A stretch of DNA of 64,000 nucleotides from Apodemus sylvaticus (lineage: Eukaryota; Chordata; Mammalia; Rodentia; Muridae): contig NC_067477.1 of assembly GCF_947179515.1 (NCBI RefSeq), forward strand, positions 146,544,465-146,608,464, given 5' to 3'. Within the stretch, counting starts at the first letter, position 1, and each line of letters starts with the position of its first letter. This document shows positions 11,471 through 25,740 of the stretch, in pieces. The position numbers and the translations under genes were made by a program. The notes under the pieces were generated by a model that was not told the origin of the DNA, ran no database searches, and was given only the letters and a program-made list of their open reading frames with translations.

Positions 11471-14400
11471 TTTCGGAGATACAAGCTACTTTTTTACGAT
11501 GCGTTATTTCTTCTTGTAAAGTGACTCCAATATGTACTTATTTGTCTTTACTCTGCAAAATTGTATTTCCTTATGACGTGGTATTCTTATATAATCTTTC
11601 GAGAGAAAACTCTCCTGTGCCTTCTCTTTTGAGGCTTCATGCTTACACATACACGCAACACCAAAGCTTTTCGAGTTACAACATGTTGTTTAGGAAAAAG
11701 AAGATGATTTCGCACGATGCAGGATTTCCTTAAAACGTGGTTTTCTGAAAAATTTTGACGAAAGAAAATTCTCCTGTGGGTTCTCTTTTGAGGCTACACG
11801 TTTAGACGTACACGGCACACCAAATCTTTTCGAGTTACCACGTGTTGTTTTGGAGATACAAGCTAATTTTGTAAGATGTGTTACTTCTGCTCGTAAAGTT
11901 TTCCAATAAGTACTTATTTGTCTTTACTCTACAACAGTGTATTTCCTTTTAACGTTGTATTCTTACATATTCTTTCGAGAGAAAACTCTCCTGTGCGTTC
12001 TCTTTAGAGGCTACACGCTTAGACATACACGCAACGCCAAAGCTTTTCGAGTTACAATGTGTCGTTTAGGAAATACAAGATAATTTTGCACGATGTGAGA
12101 TTTCCATAAAACGTGGTTGTCTGAAAAATTTTGACGAAAGAAAGTTATTCTGTGGGTTCTCTTTTGAGGCTACACGTGTAGAGGTACGAGCCACACCAAA
12201 TCTTTTCGAGTTACAACGTGTTGTTTAGGAGATACAAGCTAATTTTGTACGATGTGTTATTTCTTCTCTTAAAGTGTTTCCAATACGTACGTAGTTGTCT
12301 TTACTCTGCAACACTGTATTTCCTTATAACGTGGTATTCTTACATATTCTTTCGAGAGAAAACTCTCCTGTGCGTTCTCTTTTGAGGCTACACGCTTAGA
12401 CATACACGCAACACCAAAGCTTTTCGAGTTACAACGTGTTGTTTAGGAAAAACAAGATAATTTCGCACGATGCGAGATTTCCTTAAAACGTGGTTTCTGA
12501 CAAATTTTGATGAAAGAAAATTCTCCTGTGTGTTCTCGTTTGAGGCTACACTTTTAGATGCACACGTCACACCAAATCCTTTCGAGTTACAACGTGTTGT
12601 TTAGGAGATACAAGATAATTTTGTAAGATGTGTTATTTCTTCTCGTAAAGTGTTTCCAATATGTACTTATTTGTCTTTACTCTGCAAAATTGTATTTCCT
12701 TATAACGTGGTATTCTTACATATTCTTTGGAGTGAAAACTCTCCAGTGCCTTCTCTTTTGAGGCTCCACGCTTACACGTACACGCAACACCATAGCTTTT
12801 TGAGTTACAACATGTTGTTTAGGAAAAAGAAGATGATTTCGCACGATGCGGGATTTCCTTAAAATGTGGTTTTCTGAAAAATTTTGAATAAAGAAAATTC
12901 TCCTGTGGGTTCTCTTTTGAGGCTACACGTTTAGACGTACACGCCACACCAAATCCTTTCAAGTTACCACGTGTTGTTTAGGAGATACAAGCTAATTTTG
13001 TACGAAGCATTATTTCTTCTCGTAAAGTGTTTCCAATACGTACTTATTTGTCTTTAATCTGCTACACTGTATTTCCTTATAACATGGTATTCTTACATAA
13101 TATTTCGAGGGAAAACTCTCCTGTGCGTTCTCTTTTGAGGGGACACGCTTAGACAAACATGTAACGCCAAAGCTTTTCGAGTTACAATGTGTTGTTTAGG
13201 AAAAACAAGATAATTTAGCACGATGCGAGATTTCCATAAAACTTGGTTTTCTGAAAAATTTTGACGAAAGAAAGTTCTCCTGTGGGTTCTCTTTTGAGGC
13301 TACACGTGTAGAGGTACGAGCCACACCAAATCTTTTCGAATTACAACGTGTTGTTTAGGAGATATAAGCTAATTTTTTACGATGCGTTAATTCTTCTCAT
13401 AAAGTGTTTCCAATAAGTACATATTTGTCTTTACACTACAGCATTATATTTCCTTATAACGTGGTATTCTTACATATTCCTTCGAGAGAAAACTATCCTG
13501 TGCGTTCCATTTTGAGGCTACACACTTAGACATACAGGCAACACCAAAGCTTTTCGAGTTACAACGTGTTGTTTCTGGAAAACAAGATAATTTTGTACGA
13601 TGCGGGATTTCCTTAAAACGTGGTTTTCTGACAAATTTTGACGAAAGAAAATTCTCCTGTGGCTTCTGTTTTGAGGCTACACGTTTAGACGTGCACGCCA
13701 CACCAAATCCTTCCGAGTTACAACGTGTTGTTTAAGAGATACAAGCTAATTTTGTATGATGCGTTATTTCTTTTCGTAAAGTGGTTCCAATACATATGTA
13801 TTTGTCTTTACTCTTCAACACTGTATTTCCTTATAACGTTGTATTCTTACATGTTCTTTCGAGAGAAAACTCTCCTGTGCCTTCTCTTTAGAGGCTACAT
13901 GCTCAGACATACACGCAACACCAAAGCTTTTCGAGGTACAACGTGTTGTTTAGGAAAAACAAGATAATTTTGCACGAAGCAGGATTTCCTTAAAACGTGG
14001 TTTTCTGAGAAATTTTGACGAAAGAAAGTTCTCCTGTAGGTTCTCTTTTGAGGCTACACGTGTAGACGTACGAGCCACACCAAGTATTTTTCAGTTACAA
14101 CGTGTTGTTTAGGAGACACAAGCAAATATTGTATGATGCGTTATTTCTTCTCGTAAAGTGTTTCCAATACGTACATATTTGTCTTTACTCTGCAACACTG
14201 TATTTCCTTATAACATGGTATTCTTACATATTTTTTTCGAGGGAAAACTCTCCTGTGCATACTCTTTTGAGGCTACACGATTAGACAAACACGCAACACC
14301 AAAGCTTTTCGAGTTACAACGTGTTGTTTAGGAAAAAGAAGATGATTTCGCATGATGCGGGATTTCCTAAAAACCTGGTTTTCTGAAAAATTTTGACGAA

Positions 14401-15959
14401 AGAAAATTCTCCTGTGGGTTCACTTTTGAGGCTACATATTTAGACGTACACGTCACACCAAATCTTTTCGAGTTACATTGTGTTGTTTAGGAGATACAAG
14501 CTAATTTTTTATAATGCGTTAATTCTCGTAAAGTGTTTCCAATACGTACGTATTTGTCTTTACTCTGTAACACTGTATTTCCTTATAACGTGGAATTCTT
14601 ACATATTCTTTCGAGAGAAAACTATCCTGTGCATTCCCTTTTGAGGCTAAACACTTAGACATACAGGCAACACCAAAGCTTTTTGAGTTACAACGTGTTG
14701 TTTATAAAAAAACAAGATACTTTCGCACGATGCCGGATTTCCTTAAAACATGGTTTTCTGACAAATTTTGACGAAAGAAAATTATTCTGTTGGTTCTCTT
14801 TTGAGGCTTCACGTTTCGACGTGCACGTCACACCTAATCCTTTCGAGTTACCACGTGTTGTTTAGGACATACATGCTAATTTTGTACGATGTTTTATTTC
14901 TTCTTGTAAAGTGTCTCCAATACGTACGTATTTGTCTTTACTCTGCAACACTGTATTTCCTTATAACGTGGTATTCTTACACATTCTTTCGAGAGAAAAC
15001 TATCCTGTGCGTTCCCTTTTGAGGCTACACACTTAGACATACAGGCAACACCAAAGCTTGTCAAGTTACAACGTGTTGTTTATGAAAAAGAAGATAATTT
15101 CGCACGATGCGGGATTTCCTTAAAACTTGGTGTTCTGACAAATTTTGACGAAAGAAAATTCTCCTGTGGGTTCTCTTTTGAGGCTACACGTTGAGACGTG
15201 CATGCCACACCATATCCTTTTGAATTACCACATGTTGTTTAGGAGATACAAGCTAATTTTGTACGATGCATTATTTATTCTCGTAAAGTGTTTCCAATAT
15301 TTACGTATTTGTCTTTACTCTGCAACACTGTATTTCCTTATAACATTGTATTCTTACATGTTCTTTCGAGAGAAAACTCTCCGGTGCGTTCTCTTTAGAG
15401 GCTACACGCTTAGACATACACGCAACACCAAAGCTTTTCGAGTTACAACGTGTTGTTTAGGAAAAACAGGATAATTTTGCACGATACGGGATATCCTTAA
15501 AACATGGTTTTCTGACAAATTTTGACGAAAGAAAGTTCTTCTGTGCGTTGTCTTTTGAGGCTACAGGTTTAGACGTACACGCCACACCAAATCTTTTCGA
15601 GTTACAACTTGTTGTTTAGGAGATACAAGCAAATTTTTTTCGATGCGTTATTTCTTCTTGTAAAGTGTGTCCAATATGTACTTAATTGTCTTTACTCTGC
15701 AACACTGTATTTCCTTATAACGTGATATTCTTACATATTCTTTCGAGGAAAACCTCTCCTGTGCGTTCTCTTTTGGGCTACACGCTTAGACATACACGCA
15801 ACAACAAAGCTTTTCGAGTTACAACGTGTTGTTTAGGAAAAACAAGATAATTTCGCACAATGCAGGATTTCCTTAAAACGTGGTTTTCTGAAAAAATTTT
15901 GACCAAAGAAAATTCTCCTGTGGGTTCTCTTTTGATGCTACACGTTTAGATGTAAACAC

Positions 15960-16000
15960 CACACCAAATCTTTTCGAGTTACAACGTGTTGTTTACACCA
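15960..16000 (+). other. Truncated B joined to A
   Basis: A forward B subunit runs only to GTGTTGTTTA and then restarts at CACCAAAGC, the A head. The core TTCGAGTTACAACGTGTTG therefore appears twice within ~45 bases. The A subunit restored by the joint has an intact box at 16045-16061. Confidence 0.85.
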
Positions 16001-16059
16001 AAGCTTTTCGAGTTACAACGTGTTGTTTAGGAAAAACAAGATAATTTCGCACGATGCGG

Positions 16060-18430
16060 GATTTCCTTAAAACGTGGTTTTCTGACATATTTTGACGAAA
16101 GAAAATTCTCCTGTGGGTTCTCTTTTAAGGCTACACATTTCAACGTACACGCCACACAAAATCTTTTCGCGTTACAACGTGTTGTTTAGGAAATACAAGC
16201 TAATTTTGTACGATGTATCATTCCTTCTCGTAAAGTGTTTCCAATATGTATGTATCTGTCTTTACTCTGCAACACTGTATGTCCTTATAACGTGGTATTC
16301 TTACATATTCTTTCGAGAGAATACTCTCTTGTGCGTTCTCTTTTGAGGCTACACGCTTCGACATACATGCAAACCCAAAGCTTTTCGAGTTACAACATTT
16401 TGTTTAGGAAAAACCAGATAATTTCACACGATGCCGGATTTCCTTAAAACGTGGTTTTCTGAAAAAATTTTGATGAAAGAAAATTCTCCTGTGGGTTCTC
16501 TTTTGAGGCTACACCTTTAGATGTAAACACCACACCAAATCCTTTCGAGTTACTACGTGTTGTTTAGGAGATACAAGCTAATTTTTTCCCATGCATTATT
16601 TCTTCTCGTAAAGTGTTTCAAATACGTACATAATTGTCTTTACTCTGTAACACTGTTTTTCCATATAACGTAGTATTCCTACATATTCTTTCGAGAGAAA
16701 ACTCTCCTGTGCGTTCTCTTTTGAGGCTACATTCTTAGACATACACCCAATACCAAAGCTTTTTGAGTTACAACGTGTTGTTTAGGAAAAACAAGATAAT
16801 TTCGCACGATGTGGGATTTCCTTAAAACGTGGTTTTCTGACAAATTTTGACCAAAGAAAATTCTACTGTGGGTTCTCTTATAAGGCTACACTTTTAGACG
16901 TACACGCCACACCAAATCTTTTCGAGTTAAGACGTGTTGTTTAGGAGAAACAAGCTAATTTTGTACGATGCAATATTTCGTCTGGTAAAGTGTTTCCAAT
17001 ACATATGTAATTTTCTTTATTCTGCAACACTGTATTTCCTTATAACTTGGTATTCTTACATATTCTTTCGAGAGAAAACTCTCCTGTGCATTCTCTTTTG
17101 AGGCTACACGCTTAGACATACACGCTACACCAAAGCTTTTCGAGTTACAACTTGTTGTTTAGGAAAAACAAGATAATTTCGCACGATGCAGGATTTCCTT
17201 AAAATGTGGTTTTCTGACAAATTTTGACCAAAGAAAATTCTCCAGTGTATTCTCTTTAGATGCTACACGTTTAGAGGTACATGCCACACCAAATCTTTTC
17301 GAGTTACAACGTGCTTTTTAGTAAATACAAGCTAATTTTGTGCGATGCATTATTTCTTCTCGTAAAGTGTTTCCAATATGTATGCATCTGTCTTTACTCT
17401 GCAACACTGTATTTCCTTATAACGTGGTATTCTTTCATATTCTTTCTAGAGAAAACTCTCCTGTGCGTTCTCTTTTGAGGCTACACGCTTAGACATACAC
17501 GCAGAACCAAAGCTATTTGAGTCACAACGTGTTGTTTAGGAAAAACAAGATAATTTCGCACGATGTGGGATTTCCTTAATACGTGGTTTTCTGACAAATT
17601 TTGACGAAAGAAAATTCTCCTGTGGGTTCTCTTTTGAGGCTACACGCCACACCAAATCTTTTCGAGTTAGAAGGCGTTGTTTAGGAGATACAAGCTAATT
17701 TTGTACGATTCGTTATTTCTTCTCGTAAAGTGTTTCCAATACGTACATATTTGTCTTTACTCTGCAACACTGTATTTCCTTATAACGTGGTATTCTTATA
17801 TATTCTTTCGAGAGAAAACTCTCCTGTGCTTTCTCTTTGAGCCCACACGTTTAGACATACACGCAACACCAAAGCTTTTCGAGTTAAAACGTGTTGTTAG
17901 GGAAACACAAGATAATTTCGCACGATGCGGGATTTCCTAAAACGTGGTTTTGTGACAAATTTTGACGAAAGAAAATTCTCCTGTGGGTTCTCTTTTGAGG
18001 CTACACATTTCAACGTACACAGCACACCAAATCTTTTCGAGTTACAGCGTGTTGTTTAGGAAATACAAGCTAATTTTGTACGATGTATTATTCCTTCTCG
18101 TAAAGTGTTTCCAATACGTATGTATCTGTCTTTACTCTGCAACACTGTATTTCCTTATAACGTGGTATTCTTACATATTCTTTCGAGAGAATACTCTACT
18201 GTGCATTCTCTTTTGAGGCTACACGCTTAGACATACACGCAACACCAAAGCTTTTCGAGTTACAACGTGTTGTTTAGCAAAAACAAAATAATTTCGCACG
18301 ATGCGGGATTTCCTTAAAACGTGGTTTTCTGAAAAAATTTTGATGAAAGAAAATACTCCTGTGGGTTCTCTTTTGAGGCTACACGTTTAGATGTAAACAC
18401 CACATCAAATCCTTTTGAGTCACAACGTGT
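16060..18430 (+). repeat. Related dimers at ~1,870-bp spacing
   Basis: Segments at ~16,060-16,560 and ~17,930-18,430 share uncommon variants: CACATTTCAACGTACAC, GGAAATACAAGC, GAATACTCT, a five-A run in CTGAAAAAATTTTGATG, and GATGTAAACACCACA. The spacing of 1,870 is about five dimers. The similarity is weaker than for the other higher-order repeats listed. Confidence 0.6.
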
Positions 18431-18444
18431 TGTTTAGGAGATAC

Positions 18445-19196
18445 AAGCTAATTTTAAACCATGCGTTATTTCTTCTCGTAAAGTGTTTCCAATACGTACA
18501 TATTTGTCTTTACTCTGCAACACTGTATTTCCATATATCGTGGTTTTCTTACATATTCTTTCGAGAGAAACCTCTCCTGTGCGTTCTCTTTTGAGGCTAC
18601 ATGCTTAGACATACACACAACACCAAAGCTTTTCGAGTTACAACGTGTTGTTTTGGAAAAACAAAATAATTTCTCACGATGCGGGATTTCCTTAAAACGT
18701 GGTTTTCTGAAAAATTTTGACGAAAGAAAATACTCCTGTGGGTTCTCTTTTGAGGCTACACGTTTAGACGTACACGCCACACGAAATCCTTTTGAGTCAC
18801 AACGTGTTGTTTAGGAGATACAAGCTAATTTTGTAGATGCGTTATTTCTTCTCGTTAAGTGTTTCCAATACGTACATATTTGTCTTTACTCTGCAACACT
18901 GTATTTCCATATATCGTAGTTTTCTTACATATTCTTTCGAGAGAAACCTCTCCTGTGCGTTCTCTTTTGAGGCTACATGCTTAGACATACACGCAACACC
19001 AAAGCTTGTCGAGTTACAACGTGTTGTTTTGGAAAAACAAAATAATTTCGCACGATGCGGGATTTCCTTAAAACGTGGTTGTCTGACAAATTTTGACGAA
19101 AGAAAATTCTCCTGTGGGTTCTCTTTTGAGGCTACATGTTTAGACGTACACGCCACATGAAATCTTTTCCAGTTACAACGTGTTGTTTAGGAGATA
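18445..19196 (+). repeat. Twin adjacent dimers (~376 bp apart)
   Basis: Two neighbouring dimers share TTTCCATATATCGT, GAAACCTCTCC, TTTTGGAAAAACAAAATAA and other rare variants. This indicates a recent duplication of one dimer. The first has a TTCTC-broken box and the second an intact one (19046-19062). Confidence 0.75.
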
Positions 19197-20719
19197 CAAG
19201 CTAATTTTGTAGATGCGTTATTTCTTCTCGTTAAGTGTTTCCAATACGTCTGTATTTGTCTTTACTCTGCAACACTGTATTACCTTATAACGTGGTATTC
19301 TTACATATTCTTTCGAGAGAAAACTCTCCTGTGCATTCTCTTTAGAGGCCACACGTTTAGACATACACGCAACCCAAAAGCTTTTCGAGTTACAACGTGT
19401 TGTTTAGGAAAAACAAGATAATTTCGCATGATGCAGGATTTCCTTAAAACGTGGTTTTCTCAAAAAATTTTGACGAAAGAAAATTCTACTGTGGGTTCTC
19501 TTTTGAGGCTACACGTTTAGATGTAAACACCACACCAAACCTTTTCGAGTTACAACGTGTTGTTTAGGAGATACAAGCTAATTTTTTACCATGCGTTATT
19601 TCTTCTCATAAAGTGTTTCCAATATATACATATTGGTCTTTACTCTGCAACACTGTATTTCCAAATAACGTGGTATTCTTACATATTCTTTCGAGAGAAA
19701 ACTCTCCTGTGCATTCTCTTTTGAGGCTACACGCTTAGACATACACGCAACACCAAAGCTTTTCGAGGAACTACGTCTTGTTTAGGAAAAACAAGATAAT
19801 TTCGCACGATGAGGGATTTCCTTAAAACGTGGTTTTCTGACAAATTTTGACGAAAGAAAATTCTCCTGTGGGTTCCCTTTTGGGGCTATATGTTTAGACG
19901 TACACGCCACACCAAATCTTTTCGAGTTACAACGTGTTGTTTAGGAGATACAAGCTAATTTTGTACGATACATTATTTCTTCTCGTAAAGTGTTTCCAAT
20001 AAGTACCTATTTGTCTTTACTCTCCAACACTGTATTTCCTTATAACGTGGTATTCTTACATATTCTTTCAAGAGAAAACTCTTCTGTGCGTTCTCTTCTG
20101 AGGCTACACGCTTAGACATACACGCAACACAAAAGCTTTTTCAGTTACAACGTGTTGTTTAGGAAAAACAAGATAATTTTGCACGATGCGGGATTTCCTT
20201 AAAAGGTGGTTTTCTGACAAATTTTGACGAAAGAAAATTCTCCTGTGGGTTCTCTTCTGAGGCTACACGTTTAGATGTAAACACCACACCAAATCTTTTC
20301 GAGTTACAACGTGTTGTTGAGGAGGTACAAGCTAATTTTTTACCATGAGTTTTTTCCTCTCGTAAAGTGTTTCCATACGTACATATTTGTCTTTACTCTG
20401 CAACACTGTATTTCCATATAACGTGGTATTCTTATATATTCTTTCGAGAGAAAACTCTCCTGTGCGTTCTCTTTTGAGGCTACACGCTTAGACATACACG
20501 CAACACCAAAACTTTTCGAGGTACAAGTTATTGTTTAGGAAAAACAAGATAATTTCGCACGATGCGGGATTTCCATAAAACGTGGTTTTCTGGAAAATTT
20601 TGACGAAAGAAAATTCTCCTGTGGGTTCACTTTTGAGGCTACATGTTTAGATGTAAACGCCACAACAAATCTTTTCGAGTTACAACGTGTTGTTTAGGAG
20701 ATACAAGCTAATTTTTTAC

Positions 20720-20742
20720 CATGCGAGAAGAAATACCGAATG
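20720..20742. other. Strand-switch junction, forward to reverse
   Basis: A forward B subunit stops at TTTACCATGCG. It is followed by AGAAGAAATACCGAATG, which fits neither orientation cleanly, and then by a reverse B subunit from TGTTGCAGAG. The short misfit may be filler DNA or a mutated junction. Confidence 0.85.
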
Positions 20743-23700
20743 TTGCAGAGTAAAGACAAATACATAAGTATTGGAAACACTTTATGAGAAGAAATAATGC
20801 ATCGTACAAAATTAGCTTGTATCTCCTAAACAACACGTTGTAACTCGAAAAGAATTGGTGTGGCATGTATGTCTAAAGGTGTAGCCTCAGAAGAGATCCC
20901 ATAGGAGAATTTTCTTTCATCAAAATTTTTCAGAAAATCACGTTTTAAGGAAATCCCGCATCGTGCGAAATTATCTTGTTTTTCCTAAACAACACGTTGT
21001 AACTCGAAGAGCTTTGGTGTTGCGTGTATGTCTTAGTGTGTAGCCTCAAAAGGGAACACACAGGATAGTTTTCTCTCGAAAGTATATGTAAGAATACCAC
21101 GTTATAAGGAAATACAATGTTGCAGAGTAAAGACAAATACGTACGTATAGGAAACACTTTACTAGAAGAATTAACGCGTCTTACAAAATTAGCGTGTATC
21201 TCCTTAACAACACGTTGTAACTCGAAAAGATTTGGTGTGGCATGTATATCTAAACGTGTAGCATCAAATGAGAACCCACAGGAGAATTTTCTTTCGTCAA
21301 AATATTTCAGAAAACCACGTTTTAAGGAAATCCCGCATCATGCCAAATCATCTTCTTTTTCCTAAACAACATGTTTTAACTCGAAAAGCTTTGGTGTTGC
21401 GTGTAGGTCTAAGCGTGGAACCTCAAAAGAGAAGGCACAGGAGAGTTTTCTCTCGAAAGAACATGTAAGAATTCAACGTTATAAGGAAATACAGTGTTGA
21501 AGAGTAAATACAAATACATATGTATTGGAAACACTTTGCAAGAAGAAATGACGCATCGTACAAATTAGCTTGTATCTCCTAAACAACACGTGGTAACTCG
21601 AAAGGATTTGGTGTGACGTGTACATCTAAATGCGTAGCCTCAAAAGAGAACGCACAGGAGAATTTTCTTTCGTCAAAATTTGTCAGAAAACCACGATTTA
21701 AGGAAATCCTGCATCGTGCGAAGTTATCTTGTTTTTCATAAACAACACGTTGTAACTCGAAACGCTTTGGTGTTGCCTGTATGTCTAAGTGTGTAGCCTC
21801 AAAAGGGAACGCCCAGGATAGTTTTCTCTCGAAAGATTATGTAAGAATACCACGTTATAAGGAAATACAGTGTGGCAGAGTAAAGACAAATACGTACATA
21901 TTGGAAACACTTTACAAGAAGAATTAGCGCATCATAAAAAATTAGCTTATATCTCCTAAACAACACGTTGTAATTCGAAAAGATTTGGTGTGGCGTGTAC
22001 GTCTAAACGTGTAGCCTCAACAGAGAACACACAGGAGAATTTTCTTTCGTTAAAATTTTACAGAAAACCACGTATTTAGGAAATCCCGCATCGTGCAACA
22101 TCATCTTCATTTTCCTAAAAAACATTTTGTAACTAGAAAAGCTTTAGTCTTCCGTGTATGTCTAAGCATGGAACCTCAAAAGAGAAGGCACAGGAGAGTT
22201 TTCTCTTGAAATAATATGTAAGAATACCACGTTATAAGGAAATACAATTTTGCAGAGTAAAGTCAAATAAGTACATATTGGAAACACTTTATGAGAAGAA
22301 ATAACGCATCATAAAAAATTAGCTTGTATCTCCTAAACAACACGTTGTAACTCGAAAAGATTTGGTGTGACGTGTACGTCTACACGTGTAGCCTCAAAAG
22401 AGAACCGACAGGAGAATTTTCTTTCATCAAAATTTGTCAGAAACCACGTTTTAAGGAAATCTCGCATCGTACGAAACTATCTTGTTTTCCCTAAACAACA
22501 CGTTGTAACTCGAAAAGCTCTGGCGTTATGTGTATGTCTAAGCATGTAGCCTCAAAGGAGAATGCACAGGAGAGTTTTCTCTCAAAAGAATATGTAAGAA
22601 TACCAAGTTATAAGGAAATACAGTGTTGCAGAGTAAAGACAAACACGTACGTATTGGAAACACTTTACGAGAAGAATTAAAGCACAGTACAAAATTAGCT
22701 TGTATTTCCTAAACAACACGTTGTAACTCGAAAAGATTTGGTGTGGCATGTACGTCTAAACGTGTACCCTCAAAAGAGAACCCACAGGAGAATTTTCTTT
22801 CGTTAAAATTTTTCAGAAAACCACGTTTTAAGGAAATCCCGCATGGTGCCAAATCATCTTCTTTTTCCTAAACAACATGTTGTAACTCGAAAAGCTTTGG
22901 TGTTGCCTGTATGTCTAAGCGTGGAGCCTCAAAAGAGAACGCACAGGAGGGTTTTCTCTCGAAAGAATATGTAAGAATACCACGTTATAAAGAAATACAA
23001 TTTTGCAGAGTAAAGGCAATTAAGTACATATTGGAATCACTTTACGAGAAGTAATAACGCATCGTACAAAATTAGCTTGTATCTCCTAAACAACACGTTG
23101 TAACTCGAAAAGATTTGGTGTGACGTGTACGTCTAAACGTGTAGCCCCAAAAGAGAACCCACAGGAGAATTTTCTTTCATCAAAATTTGTCAGAAACCAC
23201 GTTTTATGGAAATCTCGCATCGAGCGAAATTATCTATTTTTTCCTAAACAACACGTTTTAACTCGAAAAGCTCTGGTGTTGCGTGTTTGTCTAAGCATGT
23301 AGCCTCAAAAGAAAACACACAGAAGAGTTTTCTCTCGAAAGAATATGTAAGAATACCACGTTATAAGGAAATACAGTGTTGCAGAGTAAAGAGAAACACG
23401 TACGTATTGGAAACACTTTACTAGAAGAATTAATGCATAGTACAAAATTAGGTTGTATCTCCTAAACAACAAGTTGTAACTCGAAACTTTTGGTGTGGTG
23501 TGTACGTCTAAACGTGTAGCCTCAAAAGAGAACCCACAGGAGAATTTTCTTTCTTCAAAATTTTTCAGAAAACCACGTTTTAAGGAAATTCCGCATCGTG
23601 TGAAATCACCTTCTTTTTCCTAAACAACATGTTGTAACTAGAAAAGCATTGGTGTTGCGTGTATGTGTAAGCGTGCAGCATCAAAAGAGAGGGCACAGGA

Positions 23701-24239
23701 GAGTTTTCTCTCGAGAGAATATGTAAGAATACCACGTTATAAGGAAATACAATTTTGCAGAGTAAAGACAAATAAGTACATATTGGAAACACTTTAGGAG
23801 AAGAATTAACGCATCGTAGAAAATTAGCTTGTATCTCCAAAACAACACATTGTAACTCGAAAAGATTTGGTGTGGCGTGTTCATTTAAACATGTAGCCTC
23901 AAAGGAGAACCCACAGGAGAATTTTCTTTCTTCAAAATTTGTCAGAAAACCACGTTTTAAGGAAATCCCGTATCGTGCGAAATCATCTTCTTTTTGCTAA
24001 ACAAAACGTTATACCTCGAAAAGCTTTGGTGTTGCGTGTATGTGTAAGCATGGAGCCTCTAAAGAGAACGCACAGGAGAGTTTTCTCTCGAAAGAACATG
24101 TAAGAATACAACGTTATAAGGAAATACAGTGTTGCAGAGTAAAGACAAATACGTACGTATTGGAAAAACATTACGAGAAGAAATATTGCATCGTACAAAA
24201 TTTGCTTGTATCTCCTAAACAACACGTGGTAATTCGAAA

Positions 24240-25740
24240 GGATTTGGTGTGGTGTGTACGTCTAAACGTGTAGCCTCAAAAGAGAACCCACAGGAGAATT
24301 TTCTTTCTTCAAAATTTGTCAGAAAACCACGTTTTAAGGAAATCCCGCATCGTGCGAAATTATCTTGTTTTTCATAAACAACACGTTGTACCTCGAAAAG
24401 CTTTGGTGTTGCCTGTATATCTAAGTGTGTAGCCTCAAAAGGGAACGCACAGGATAGTTTTCTCTCGAAAGAATATGTAAGAATACCACGTTATAAGGAA
24501 ATACAGTGTTGCAGAGTAAAGACAAATACTTACATATTGGAAAATCTTTACGAGAAGAATTAACGCATAGTACAAAATTAGCTTGAATCTCCTAAACAAC
24601 ACATTGTTACTCGAAAAGATTTGCTGTAGCGTGTACGTCTAAAGGTGTAGCATCAAAAGAGAACCCACAGGAGAATTTTCTTTCGTCAAAATTTTTCAGA
24701 AAACCACGTTTTAAGGAAATCTCGCATTGTGCGAAATCATCTTTTTCCTAAACAACATGTTGTAACTTGAAAAGCTTTGGTGTTGCGTGTATGTCTAAGT
24801 GTGGAGCCTGAAAAGAGAAGGCACAGAAGAGTTTTCTCTCGAAAGAATATGTAAGAATACCACATTATAAGGAAATACAATTTTGCAGAGTAAAGACAAA
24901 TAAGTACAAATTGGAAATATTTTACGGGAAGAAATAACGCATCGTACAAAATTAGCTTGTATCTCCTAAACAACACGTTGTAACTCGAAAAGATTTGGTG
25001 TGAGGTGTACGTCTAAACGTGTAGCCTCAAAAGAGAACCCACAGGAGAATTTTCTTTCTTCAAAATTTGTCAGAAAACCATGTTTTAAGGAAATCCCGCA
25101 TCGTGCGAAATTATCTTGTTTTTCATAAACAACACGTTGTACCTCGAAAAGCATTGGTGTTGCCTGTATATCTAAGTGTGTAGCCTCAAAAGGGAACTCA
25201 CAGGATAGTTTTCTCTCGAAAGAATATGTAAGAATACCACGTTATAAGGAAATACAGTGTTGCAGAGTAAAGACAAATACTTACATATTGGAAAAACTTT
25301 ACGAGAAGAATTAACGCATAGTACAAAATTAGCTTTAATCTCCTAAACAACACATTGTTACTCGAAAAGATTTGCTGTAGCGTGTACGTCTAAACGTGTA
25401 GCCTCAAAGGAGAACCCACAGGAAAATTTTCTTTCGTCAAAATTTTTCAGAAAACCACGTTTTAAGGAAATCCCGCATCGTGCGAAATCATCTTTTTCCT
25501 AAACAACATGTTGTAACTCGAAAAGCTTTGGTGTTGCGTGTATGTCTAAGTGTGGAGCCTGAAAAGAGAAGGCACAGAAGAGTTTTCTCTCGAAAGAATA
25601 TGTAAGAATACCACATTATAAGGAAATAAAATTTTGCAGAGTAAAGGCAAATAAGTACAAATTGGAAATATTTTAAGGGATGAAATAACACATCGTACAA
25701 AATTAGCTTGTATCTCATAAACAACACGTTGTAACTCGAA
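24240..25740 (-). repeat. Two-dimer higher-order repeat, 751 bp, two copies
   Basis: Copies ~24,240-24,990 and ~24,991-25,740 share CCTGTATATCTAAGTGTG (24,412 and 25,163), GTACCTCGAAAAGC, ATTTGCTGTAGCG and GTGGAGCCTGAAAAG. The offset is 751 bp, two dimers less a few bases. Intact boxes are at 24343, 25094 and 25471. Confidence 0.82.

Larger units (their letters stand above)
10482..20725 (+). repeat. Array block 5, forward orientation
   Basis: About 27 dimers. Intact boxes start at 12837, 14346, 15098, 16045, 17916, 18292, 19046 and 20553. From 8653 to 12836 none is intact. A subfamily with AACGTTGTATTC, TTTAGAGGC and CGTGTAGACGTACGAGCC occurs here (around 12.2, 13.3, 13.8 and 14.05 kb). It also occurs in 51-56 kb and, reversed, in 21-29 kb. 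Confidence 0.93.

Noticed and set aside
11341..11733. Longest open reading frame, 130 codons, as a possible gene
   Set aside because: It is three-frame-neutral satellite: the same peptide pieces recur in dozens of places, on both strands and in overlapping frames. Dimers of ~378 bp (3 x 126) keep frame by arithmetic. There is no conserved start context, and stops appear at random point changes.
20720..20742. Unique DNA at the strand switch
   Set aside because: Only ~15 bases fail to fit the repeat in either orientation, which is too short to call an insertion.
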